64,000 nucleotides of DNA from Candidatus Poribacteria bacterium (GTDB lineage Bacteria > Poribacteria > WGA-4E > WGA-3G): NCBI GenBank assembly GCA_012267415.1, contig JAAXGN010000016.1, positions 1-64,000 on the forward strand, in the 5' to 3' direction. Shown here in pieces: positions 9,925 to 17,883 of this stretch. The notes beneath the pieces were generated by a model, which was given only the letters and a program-made list of their open reading frames with translations, searched no databases and was not told the origin of the DNA. Numbering within the stretch: the first letter of the stretch is position 1; every line of letters starts with the position of its first letter. The position numbers and the translations under genes are program-made.

Positions 9925-10050
9925 ATGAAGATTAAAAAATCCTTTGGGTAATTGACGGGCAATGAATTGCCCTACTACAAACGGGCGGGCTCGTAGTAGG
10001 GCAATTCATTGCCCGTCGAAATATTACCCGATTTAAATATTAATCTTCAT
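9925..10050. repeat. MITE-like element, family 1 (ATGAAGATTAA ends)
   Basis: A 126-bp element bounded by perfect 11-bp inverted repeats ATGAAGATTAA and TTAATCTTCAT; the similarity continues inward imperfectly to GGGTAAT and ATTACCC. Inside lies a long palindrome built from the arms ACGGGCAATGAATTGCCC and its complement. The same ends and inner GGTAAT/ATTACC pair occur at 38293-38411 and 59017-59118 with different cores. No coding sequence is present. It lies between the CBM9-like gene and the divergent gene at 10210. Confidence 0.7.
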
Positions 10051-10209
10051 TATATATTCATTAGATATTTTTAATATGCACTACGGGTATTCCTTATCTG
10101 TAGTATAGGAACCTACCAATTATACCATTTAAACACATTTGTGGATGCACTTTTGTGCAAGTTTCAAAAAAATAAAGACTTGCAATAACACGGTTGCATG
10201 TTGTAAACT

Positions 10210-11337
10210 ATGTTGAAACAACATGACTCAATCGTTCATCAACCGAATGCTAAAATGAAATCAGCACTTAAAAGACTCTTCACAGTTTTATTTATCCTTC
10301 TAATTATCGGTTTCTTTTTCTGCATCTATGTGATGCAAGCACCACCCGTTGCGGACCCGGAACAACCGAAATTGCAGGTGCATGTGCGGACAACCGTTCG
10401 CAAAAGACCTACCGTCAATTCAGTCCCGATTGGAACTCCAAGAATTGATCATCTGTATAGTTTAGACCGCACATATCTGAGTAATTTAAACAGCAGTATC
10501 TTATCAGAAGAATTGTTGTTTAATGTTGTTTTAGGTGTTCGCGCAAAATACAACGCAGCACTATTAGATAAAGAAATCTCAACCGGTTTTGATTGGCAGA
10601 AGATGTTCGCGGAGACGGCAGTCGGTATCCGCTTGAATTCCAAAACACCGAAAATTAAAGTTGTTCTGAGTGGACAGAATTGGCTCCTCACAGATAGCAC
10701 TGGGGCAGGATATCCAATTAAGAAGATCGGGGATCAGCTTGAAATTTATATGCCCGATTTACTGGAAGCGTTTGATCTCAACAGAATGATACTCTCAAAT
10801 GATATTGAATTCTCTGTTGTTGAACCCAGAAAAAAGTGGCTAATTACGGACAATACATACCTACAAAGTTATGAAATTCGGAGTGATGCAAAAAAACTTG
10901 ATGTTTATAAACACCCAAAATATCCTATTCAAACACTCCTGTTTGAGGTAGATTCCGATTCACAGTTGCCATTACCTGAGGAAAAGCTTCCCGATGAATT
11001 ATACAAAGGTTTTATAAGTTTGGATATACCGTTATCTCCGAAAGCGAAAGTGATACAGGAAGAAGATAGCGTTAGTTGGAAAATCACCGATGGAACCCAA
11101 AAATATACTATCCGCCATGAAGATAGTCGTTTCAAGGTTTATCTTGACCTTGATAGCGGCTGGCTTCTCTTGAAACTCACTGATAGAATAAATGCATGGG
11201 TACAGAGTGAACGCGGAACGATTCTGATGCCACCCGAACCGACACTCACGTCTCGTCAACAACTCAAGAAAGATATGCTTGCCTTTTTTGCGGAATTAAA
11301 GAATATGGTCGGAATATCTGATCAAAATGACTCCTAA
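10210..11337 (+). CDS. Membrane-anchored hypothetical protein with three internal repeats
   Basis: I do not recognise this 375-residue family. A single transmembrane segment (residues about 24-45, LFTVLFILLIIGFFFCIYVM) anchors it with the bulk on the outer side. The external part holds three copies of a roughly 30-residue motif: NWLLTDSTGAGYPIKKIG, KWLITDNTYLQSYEI and SWKITDGTQKYTIRHED, each followed by a VY or IY strand, which suggests a repeated beta structure. A start at the internal Met of KMKSALKRL (10255) would also be possible and would leave the same membrane segment. It ends four bases before the glycosyltransferase start, so the two genes are probably one operon, linking it to cell-surface polysaccharide work. 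Confidence 0.65.
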   Translation: MLKQHDSIVHQPNAKMKSALKRLFTVLFILLIIGFFFCIYVMQAPPVADPEQPKLQVHVRTTVRKRPTVNSVPIGTPRIDHLYSLDRTYLSNLNSSILSEELLFNVVLGVRAKYNAALLDKEISTGFDWQKMFAETAVGIRLNSKTPKIKVVLSGQNWLLTDSTGAGYPIKKIGDQLEIYMPDLLEAFDLNRMILSNDIEFSVVEPRKKWLITDNTYLQSYEIRSDAKKLDVYKHPKYPIQTLLFEVDSDSQLPLPEEKLPDELYKGFISLDIPLSPKAKVIQEEDSVSWKITDGTQKYTIRHEDSRFKVYLDLDSGWLLLKLTDRINAWVQSERGTILMPPEPTLTSRQQLKKDMLAFFAELKNMVGISDQNDS

Positions 11338-11340
11338 AAC

Positions 11341-12531
11341 ATGAGAATTCTCTTTCTATCTCCTACCTTGCCGTTCCCTCTCACTGATGGTGGTCGTATC
11401 CGTGTTTTTAATCTCCTGAAACAGATTGCTCAAAATAACGATGTAACGCTCCTGGCATTAGAGACCCAACCGACTGATAAGAACAGCATTGCAAATGTTG
11501 AACAACTTGGTGTAAAAGTTCACCTTGTGCAATATGATTCAACACTGCCACCACTATCACCAAAAACGTTCTTTTCTGCCCTATTCAAGAAACAACCTAT
11601 TACTGTCGCACGTTACGATGTTCCCGTATACCAAAGAAAGTTCAAAGAATTGCTGACTACAGAAACTTTTGACATCGTTCACTATGAGATGTTTCATACG
11701 GCACAATTTCACACAGAAACAGACCTACCGAGTGTGCTTTCACTACAGAACGTTGACTCCGCGATTTGGCACCGCTTACAGAGTGAAACCGAGAATATCT
11801 TCTACAAGTGTGCATATTGGAGTCAACAACGTGCATTTCAAAGGTATGAACGGGTGTTAAGTCCTAAGTTTGATGTTGTTACGTGCACTTCTGAAGTTGA
11901 CGCTGCTGTCTTTGAACGTCATTGTGCAGAAGACACCGTGAAAGTAATTCCCAACGGTGTTGATATTACGCATTTCTCTCCAGACCACGCATCTGAAGAT
12001 GCCGCACATCTTATCTACATCGGTAGTATGGATTGGTATCCGAATGAAGATGCTGTCTCATTTTTCGCTGAAGAGATATTACCTCAGATACAGACAGATG
12101 TCCCGGATGTAAAATTTACTATTGTCGGTGGAAATCCATCAGAACAGGTGCAAAGGTTGGCAGATATGGAAGGTGTTGTCGTGACAGGCCGTGTTCCTGA
12201 AATCAAACCTTACTTTGCAGAAGCCACGGTCTTTGTCGTGCCACTACGTATCGGGAGTGGTACACGTCTAAAAATCCTTGAAGCCTTGGCGATGGGTAAA
12301 GCGGTTGTCTCAACCACTGTTGGCGCGGAGGGATTAGCACTACGGGATGGCGAAGAAATTCTCATCGCTGATGAACCTGATACCTTTGCTAATGCAGTAA
12401 CCCGCTTGCTGACAGACCGAGAGCTGCGTCAAAAAATTGGAACGAACGGACGCGTCCGTGTTGAACAAGATTACGATTGGCGCAGTATTGCAGAGAGGCT
12501 TCACAAAGTTTATGAATCTCTGCTATCGTAA
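11341..12531 (+). CDS. Glycosyltransferase, GT4 family
   Basis: The 396-residue protein has the GT-B layout. The N-terminal domain opens with MRILFLSPTLPFPLTDGGRI, a glycine-rich loop typical of GT4 enzymes of the Stp1/exosortase-associated type. The C-terminal domain has VIPNGVDITHF, IGSMDWYPNEDAV and the donor-binding segment GSGTRLKILEALAMGKAVV with the conserved E-x7-E type pair. It transfers a sugar from a nucleotide-sugar donor, with the acceptor unknown, presumably for a surface glycan. It follows the membrane protein gene at a three-base gap and probably shares its transcript. The family call is firm; the substrate cannot be read from sequence. Confidence 0.88.
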   Translation: MRILFLSPTLPFPLTDGGRIRVFNLLKQIAQNNDVTLLALETQPTDKNSIANVEQLGVKVHLVQYDSTLPPLSPKTFFSALFKKQPITVARYDVPVYQRKFKELLTTETFDIVHYEMFHTAQFHTETDLPSVLSLQNVDSAIWHRLQSETENIFYKCAYWSQQRAFQRYERVLSPKFDVVTCTSEVDAAVFERHCAEDTVKVIPNGVDITHFSPDHASEDAAHLIYIGSMDWYPNEDAVSFFAEEILPQIQTDVPDVKFTIVGGNPSEQVQRLADMEGVVVTGRVPEIKPYFAEATVFVVPLRIGSGTRLKILEALAMGKAVVSTTVGAEGLALRDGEEILIADEPDTFANAVTRLLTDRELRQKIGTNGRVRVEQDYDWRSIAERLHKVYESLLS

Positions 12532-12603
12532 TTAAATGCCAATATATCCTAAGTCCTTATTTTTCAGGCAGATCCAAATAGTCGGGAAGGGATACCTCCG
12601 TTT

Positions 12604-12664
12604 GTAGTAGGGCAATTCATTGCCCGTTTCAGCGGGAAGAACGGGCAATGAATTGCCCTACTAC
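12604..12664. repeat. Perfect 25-bp palindrome between convergent genes
   Basis: Two perfect 25-bp arms (12604-12628 and 12640-12664, beginning GTAGTAGGGCAATTC) flank an 11-base loop. The arm sequence is the same as the core of the family 1 element at 9925-10050. It lies between the convergent glycosyltransferase and PhyH genes and could act as a bidirectional transcription stop, although no U-tract follows on either side. Confidence 0.7.
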
Positions 12665-12715
12665 GAACAGAGACACCTCAATTTTAGGTTGGACAGTTCA
12701 CTAGTATATCCTTGT

Positions 12716-13873
12716 TCAGGCAGCCTCTGCTTCCGCTGCAGCTTGCCGTTCCAATTCACCGCGCCATCCGAGCACCATACCAGATTTGATATGTTTGATG
12801 TCAAAACCCGTGTATCTGTCCTCAAGTGTATCACCCAACTTTTGGGTTTCTGACCAGCGGTCCCAGGCAGTTTGCATCCATTCGTGTGGTAAAGCATCGC
12901 GCACAGCGGGGTCAAGTTGCCAGGCATGCCGAACATCCGTTACGGATGGTTCCCCAGTGAATTCACCACCCCATTTTGACCAACCTATTGACAACGTGTT
13001 TCGCTCGCGTTCAGGTACGGTATGTCCTGTATGTATGGTGGCACCGTTACGTATCAGTGCTTCACCTGCTCTTAATCGAATGGCAACTTGTCCCGGTAAA
13101 GGGTCAGAACCGTTCCAACTTGGTGTATGTGGGACACCTTGATCTTTCATCGATTTTGGTAGCAGCACGTCATGTTCATAAGGCGTTCTCCATCTGTCGT
13201 GGCTACCGGGAACGAGTTCATGACATTCCTCGTCAACGAGTGCTAAGAACATACTCACACCGTTCCGTTGTTCGATATTTTTCGCGTTTTTTTCACGAAT
13301 TTCTTTCCAACGTATTCTCTCTACCTCTTCGGAATATGCTTCGGGACCATCTCCGCGCACTTCGCGTTGTGCAAAGTAGCTTTTTCCTGTCCCCCACCAT
13401 GTTACGTCTCTATGCCAACCGAGTTTGTTTTCATGTGTGCGTGGATTTGCCCAGAGCAACATGCCGCTGAATGTTAAATCTTCCGGTTGAAGTCCATGAC
13501 ACCAAGAGGTAACGAAGTCTAAGAACGGTGTTGAACCGTGAAATTCTGCAAAACAGGATTCTCCGAAAGCTGGATGTATAAGTCCGCGAATTGCCCACGG
13601 TTGTTCCTGTCCTGTTCTGTGTACATACCCTTTTGAACAGTCTATGACATCATATTTATTTTCAGGTGCACATGCTTCGGTGACACGTCTACCAGCATCA
13701 CGTAGTATCGGAATCCAGGGGTTATCAACAAAGTCGTTGATAATGACAAAACCGTGTTCTTTCAAATGATCTAAACGTTCTTGTGTAGCACCAGGTGCTG
13801 AGTGTTCGGGATTGAAATCAGCAAAGGCGTTAGCACGATACGTTTCTGTTGCTTGTGATTCATTAACGTCCAT
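12716..13873 (-). CDS. Phytanoyl-CoA dioxygenase (PhyH) family protein
   Basis: The 385-residue protein is an Fe(II)/2-oxoglutarate-dependent oxygenase of the PhyH type. The metal ligands are visible as His154 and Asp156 in WHRDVTWW and a distal His in ATIHTGHTVPERERN (His281 or His284), with Arg291 as the likely 2-oxoglutarate contact. VPGSH at 221-225 is also typical. Such enzymes hydroxylate small molecules or lipids; the substrate is unknown. The C-terminus is alanine- and glutamate-rich. It is transcribed alone, divergently from the LarA-like gene at 14121, with about 250 bases between them that should contain both promoters, though I could not assign them. Confidence 0.88.
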   Translation of the reverse strand: MDVNESQATETYRANAFADFNPEHSAPGATQERLDHLKEHGFVIINDFVDNPWIPILRDAGRRVTEACAPENKYDVIDCSKGYVHRTGQEQPWAIRGLIHPAFGESCFAEFHGSTPFLDFVTSWCHGLQPEDLTFSGMLLWANPRTHENKLGWHRDVTWWGTGKSYFAQREVRGDGPEAYSEEVERIRWKEIREKNAKNIEQRNGVSMFLALVDEECHELVPGSHDRWRTPYEHDVLLPKSMKDQGVPHTPSWNGSDPLPGQVAIRLRAGEALIRNGATIHTGHTVPERERNTLSIGWSKWGGEFTGEPSVTDVRHAWQLDPAVRDALPHEWMQTAWDRWSETQKLGDTLEDRYTGFDIKHIKSGMVLGWRGELERQAAAEAEAA

Positions 13874-14120
13874 TACTATACCTTCCTTTCGGTGTAGTCT
13901 TGATTGTTGTATAACACCGAAGTCAGTTTTTAACGTTTGATTGAAATCAGTCTACACATTATCCGCCACAGTCTCGGAATTATGCCATGAAAAAGTTAAT
14001 TTGTCAAAAATATAGTGGGTTGTTTGGTTTTTGCTTGTATTCCTCCGCCATTTCTGATAAAATTGCCTCTAAAAGATATAGCAAGACAACTCAATACCCA
14101 TATATGAGGATATAACACAG

Positions 14121-15401
14121 ATGGCACTTCCAAAAATGGCACGGGTCAGACAACATTTTGATGCACCTATGCTTCCAGACCTTAGATTTACAATTCGTGA
14201 GGAGTTAGATCGGATTGACGTTGCGTCAATTGTCCGTTCTGGTGAGACGGTAGCGATTACTGCTGGCAGCCGGGGTGTTGCAAATATCGCAACTGCAGTT
14301 AAAGCAACTGTGGATTATCTCAAAGAAATTGGTGCAAAGCCTTTTGTCGTACCAGCCATGGGAAGCCATGGCGGTGCGACAGCGGAAGGACAACGGAACG
14401 TATTAGAACATTACGGTATCACAGAAACCACCGTCGGTGCACCTGTGCAAGCAACAATGGAGGTGGTGGAACTCGGTAAAATTTCGCATGGACGGGATGG
14501 TACTTTGCCCGTTTACATGGATCGTTATGCTGCAGAGGCTGACCATGTCGTTCCCCTCAATCGTATAAAGGCGCATACAGATTTCAACGGTTCCATTGAA
14601 AGCGGTCTTGTAAAGATGATGGTAATTGGATTAGGGAAACAGCAAGGAGCAAACTACTATCACCGAGCGTTCTTTCAATACGGTTTTGAAAATGTTATCA
14701 TGGCAGTTGGACGTTTCATCCTTGATACAGGCAAAATCGCTTTCGGATTAGGCCTCATTGAAAACGCGCATGAACAGACCGCTAAAGCAGTGGCAATGCC
14801 TGCTGCACGTCTCATCCAAACCGAACGACAACTCTTAGTGGAAGCAAAATCACTCATGGGACGATTGCCATTTGAAGAATTAGACCTATTGATCGTGGAT
14901 TTTACTGGGAAAAACATCAGTGGAACAGGTATGGACTCAAATGTTATCGGTAGGATGATGCAGAACTTTGAACCAGAACCAATAAAACCGCAAATCCTAC
15001 GTATTTTTGTCCGCGACCTTACAGAAGAGAGCGACGGGAATGCAACCGGTATCGGTCTTGCGGATTTCACAACGACACGACTCGTTGATAAGATTGACCG
15101 ACATGCAACCTATATGAACGGTATCACTGCCCTCGGTCCTCAGAAATCAAAAATCCCGTTCTACTACGATACTGACAGAGAGGCAATAGAAGTTGCACTT
15201 GAAACCATCGGTCTGACAAAACCGGAAAACGCACGCGTGATACGCATAGAAAGTACGTTGAGATTAACAGAGCTTGATATCTCAGAAGTATTGCTGAAAG
15301 ATGCGCAACTGCATTCAAACCTTGAGGTCCTCGGTGATGTCCAACCTTTCATATTTGATGAAACAGACAACTTACTACCGTTTGCTTCGGAGGGACACTA
15401 A
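14121..15401 (+). CDS. LarA-like (lactate racemase N-terminal domain, DUF2088) protein
   Basis: The 426-residue protein matches the DUF2088 family that includes the nickel-dependent lactate racemase LarA. Recognisable segments are GETVAITAGSRGVANI near residue 40, PFVVPAMGSHGGATAEGQR around 75-93 and NRIKAHTDFNGSIESGLVKM about 145-165. LarA racemises lactate with a nickel-pincer cofactor; homologues of this type are often of unknown substrate. The stop TAA is followed directly by the GTG start of the UbiX gene, so the two are coupled, and the UbiA-family gene follows. No LarB, LarC or LarE genes are in the window, so true lactate racemase activity cannot be concluded. Confidence 0.75.
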   Translation: MALPKMARVRQHFDAPMLPDLRFTIREELDRIDVASIVRSGETVAITAGSRGVANIATAVKATVDYLKEIGAKPFVVPAMGSHGGATAEGQRNVLEHYGITETTVGAPVQATMEVVELGKISHGRDGTLPVYMDRYAAEADHVVPLNRIKAHTDFNGSIESGLVKMMVIGLGKQQGANYYHRAFFQYGFENVIMAVGRFILDTGKIAFGLGLIENAHEQTAKAVAMPAARLIQTERQLLVEAKSLMGRLPFEELDLLIVDFTGKNISGTGMDSNVIGRMMQNFEPEPIKPQILRIFVRDLTEESDGNATGIGLADFTTTRLVDKIDRHATYMNGITALGPQKSKIPFYYDTDREAIEVALETIGLTKPENARVIRIESTLRLTELDISEVLLKDAQLHSNLEVLGDVQPFIFDETDNLLPFASEGH

Positions 15402-15992
15402 GTGAAACGATTGATCGTCGGTATCACAGGTGCAAGTGCAGTTGTTTACGGCGTCCGACTCCTTGAAGTTCTCGCAAAACGAGAAGATATGGAGATCCAT
15501 CTAACCATCTCCTCATCCGGTGCACGCGCTTTGTGGGAGGAACTGAAGATTGAGGTAAACATTAATGATTTTGAATTGCAATCCCTTATCGGTATTGACA
15601 CAAAACAGATCATTTACCACCATGAATCTGACATAGGCGCGTCAATTGCAAGCGGGTCATTCCGTACCGAAGGGATGATTGTTGTGCCGTGTAGTATGGG
15701 GACTGTCGCCGCAATTGCAGCAGGTATTTCACGCAATCTGATCCAACGTGCAGCGGATGTGTGTATCAAAGAACGGCGAAGACTTGTCATTGTCCCGCGT
15801 GAAACCCCGCTCAGTTCAATACATCTGGAAAACATGCTGAAGTTATCACGCGTTGGTGTGTGCGTGTTACCTGCAATGCCAGGTTTTTACCATTTCCCGA
15901 AAACAGTGGACGATCAGATCAACTTCGTTGTGACAAAGATTCTGGATCAGTTCGGCATAGATTCTGGATTGACACAACGGTGGAAAGAATAG
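15402..15992 (+). CDS. ubiX: UbiX-family flavin prenyltransferase
   Basis: The 196-residue protein matches UbiX/Pad1 enzymes, which attach a dimethylallyl group to FMN to make the prenylated flavin cofactor used by UbiD decarboxylases. Typical parts are the N-terminal VGITGASAVVYGVRLLE flavin-binding loop, the VPCSMGTVAAIAAGISRNLIQRAADV segment, and RRLVIVPRETPLSSIHLENM. Length is normal for the family. It starts with GTG directly after the stop of the LarA-like gene and ends six bases before the UbiA-family gene. With UbiA it fits a quinone biosynthesis unit; in organisms using the futalosine route, UbiX and UbiA homologues serve menaquinone synthesis. No UbiD is in the window. Confidence 0.9.
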   Translation: MKRLIVGITGASAVVYGVRLLEVLAKREDMEIHLTISSSGARALWEELKIEVNINDFELQSLIGIDTKQIIYHHESDIGASIASGSFRTEGMIVVPCSMGTVAAIAAGISRNLIQRAADVCIKERRRLVIVPRETPLSSIHLENMLKLSRVGVCVLPAMPGFYHFPKTVDDQINFVVTKILDQFGIDSGLTQRWKE

Positions 15993-15998
15993 TTACGG

Positions 15999-16847
15999 AT
16001 GCGAAAACTCAAAATTATCCTTGAGATGATAAAGTTTGAACACACAGTGTTCGCGCTGCCGTTTGCAATTATGAGTGCGTTTATTGCATCGGATGGTCTG
16101 CCACAACTGGCGAAGTTGGGTTGGATCCTCGTGGCAATGGTTGGTGCACGAAGTTGTGCAATGGCGTTCAATCGACTTGCTGATGCGGATATTGATAGCA
16201 AAAACCCAAGAACTTCAACCCGTGCTATTCCAGCAGGTCTAATCACGAAAGGTTCAGTTTGGGTTTTTACGCTCGTTTCTGCGGGTCTGTTAGTTTTTGC
16301 TGCGTGGCGTTTAAATCCGCTTGCATTTGCGTTATCACCTGTCGCACTTGCCGTCATAATGGGATATTCGTTCACGAAACGGTTCACAGCACTTTCACAT
16401 TTGTGGTTAGGACTTGCGCTCTCTATATCACCTGTCGGTGCGTGGATTGCTATCACTGGTAGATTTGATTGGACACCGATTGTTCTCTGCTGTGTTGTGT
16501 TGTTATGGACAGCCGGGTTTGACATCATATATGCATGCCAAGATGTGAACTTTGACAGAAAACATGGACTTCATTCGATTCCTGCGCGGATAGGTATACG
16601 TTGGGCTCTATGGATATCTTCTGCTTTGCATGTCGTTGCAGTTATCCTTCTTTTTATTATTCCGCTTCTTGCGGAATTAGGACTATTTTATTACATCGGT
16701 GTAGGGATCGTTGTTTTGATATTTATCTATGAGCATGCCATTGTGAAACCGAATGACCTATCACGCGTCAATCTGGCATTTTTCACCCTTAACGGTATGA
16801 TTAGTCTGGTCTTAATGGCACTTTCTATCGCTGATATTCTATTGTAG
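15999..16847 (+). CDS. UbiA-family aromatic prenyltransferase
   Basis: The 282-residue polytopic membrane protein has both aspartate-rich motifs of UbiA prenyltransferases: NRLADADID at 58-66 and DVNFD at 182-186 followed by HSIPARIG. Around eight hydrophobic segments are visible. These enzymes attach an isoprenoid chain to an aromatic acid in quinone synthesis. The place next to UbiX suggests menaquinone synthesis by the futalosine route (MqnP-like) or 4-hydroxybenzoate prenylation; I cannot decide from sequence alone. The TAG stop (16845-16847) is the first three bases of a MITE-like element, so the insertion may have set the C-terminal end. Confidence 0.85.
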   Translation: MRKLKIILEMIKFEHTVFALPFAIMSAFIASDGLPQLAKLGWILVAMVGARSCAMAFNRLADADIDSKNPRTSTRAIPAGLITKGSVWVFTLVSAGLLVFAAWRLNPLAFALSPVALAVIMGYSFTKRFTALSHLWLGLALSISPVGAWIAITGRFDWTPIVLCCVVLLWTAGFDIIYACQDVNFDRKHGLHSIPARIGIRWALWISSALHVVAVILLFIIPLLAELGLFYYIGVGIVVLIFIYEHAIVKPNDLSRVNLAFFTLNGMISLVLMALSIADILL

Positions 16848-16991
16848 TAAACTTATGACTTAATGTTATATTTTGACTTGTAGGAGGGAACTCCGATTCC
16901 CGACTGCCAGTTTTGATAGTCGGGAATCGGCCAGAAATATGTTAACTGGCCTCCTACAAGGACATTGTATTGTTATCTTCAATGTTCACTA
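16845..16991. repeat. MITE-like element, family 2, copy a
   Basis: A 147-bp element with imperfect inverted ends: TAGTAAACTTATGACTTAATG on the left and the complement TAGTGAACATTGAAGATAAC on the right. The core has nested palindromes, including a perfect 13-bp pair CCGATTCCCGACT / AGTCGGGAATCGG and outer GTAGGAG / CTCCTAC arms. Copy b at 20831-20977 has the same length and shares the right half of the core closely. The left end overlaps the UbiA-family stop codon. Confidence 0.65.
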
Positions 16992-17033
16992 TATAAGAAA
17001 TGTCTATATTTTAGTTTTGGAGTAAAGAACTAC

Positions 17034-17855
17034 ATGAAACTATCACTATCTGTCAGGGTTGCAGAAAACGCCTCAAAAAGAGATGCTACCCACACCTTTG
17101 CGCAGCTAACGGAACTCGCAGCGAATCTCGGCTATGAAGCGATGTGCATGCGTGCATCACAAGTCGGTATACATTCACCACTGAAACAAATTACCGCTGC
17201 CCGTAAACAAGTAGATTCGCTGGACCTCAAAATCTCTATGATCACGGGTGATTTTCCTGTTCCGCTCAATAATGATGCAGGACCTGATGGATTACGGAAT
17301 ATAACACCGTATCTTGATCTGACAGAGCTTCTTGGAGCAGACCTTATTCGCATTGCGATGAAGGTTGAAGCGGATATTGTTTGGGCACAACGTGCATCTG
17401 ATGAAGCAGCAGAACGCGGAATCCGCCTTGCACATCAATCACACACACAAAGTCTGTTTGAAACAGTTGAGGGTTCTATTGACGTGTTAAAACGTGTCGG
17501 TAGAAAGAACTTTGGCATCATCTATGAACCGGCTAATCTCGACCTATGTGGACAGGATTACGGGATTGAAACACTCAAAAGGTTTGCCCCCTATCTCTTC
17601 AACGTCTATCTCCAGAACCACATCCGCAGACCAGAGGGAAAGACCCGTCTATTGACATGGATACATGGAGAAGTACCACACGACCCTATTAGACTTCAAG
17701 ATGCGGGTGGGATTGACTTTTCTTTAGTATTTGAAGGATTAGAAGCAATTGGCTATGATGGTTATGTGACGGTACATCAGGCGTTTAGAGAGATCATGGA
17801 ACCTGAAGATGCTGCTGAACAGAGTTACGCGTTTCTAAAACCCTTGTGTGCATGA
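17034..17855 (+). CDS. Sugar phosphate isomerase/epimerase-like TIM-barrel protein
   Basis: The 273-residue protein belongs to the xylose-isomerase-like TIM-barrel (AP endonuclease family 2) superfamily. The start MKLSLSVRVAE is chosen because GGAG lies about twelve bases upstream; a longer frame begins inside the preceding repeat. Metal-binding or strand positions typical of the fold are visible as LAHQSHTQ near 135, IIYEPANLDLCG near 170 and VYLQNHIRR near 195. Members convert sugars, inositols or sugar phosphates. It is followed after 28 bases by a sulfatase gene and probably co-transcribed, suggesting a role in breakdown of sulfated sugars. The substrate is unknown. Confidence 0.8.
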   Translation: MKLSLSVRVAENASKRDATHTFAQLTELAANLGYEAMCMRASQVGIHSPLKQITAARKQVDSLDLKISMITGDFPVPLNNDAGPDGLRNITPYLDLTELLGADLIRIAMKVEADIVWAQRASDEAAERGIRLAHQSHTQSLFETVEGSIDVLKRVGRKNFGIIYEPANLDLCGQDYGIETLKRFAPYLFNVYLQNHIRRPEGKTRLLTWIHGEVPHDPIRLQDAGGIDFSLVFEGLEAIGYDGYVTVHQAFREIMEPEDAAEQSYAFLKPLCA

Positions 17856-17883
17856 ATTTTGATTTTCTAACTTTAGGATTGAA

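Noticed and set aside
12620..12936. Small frames across the palindrome and PhyH end
   Set aside because: They arise from the inverted repeat and antisense of PhyH; no homology.
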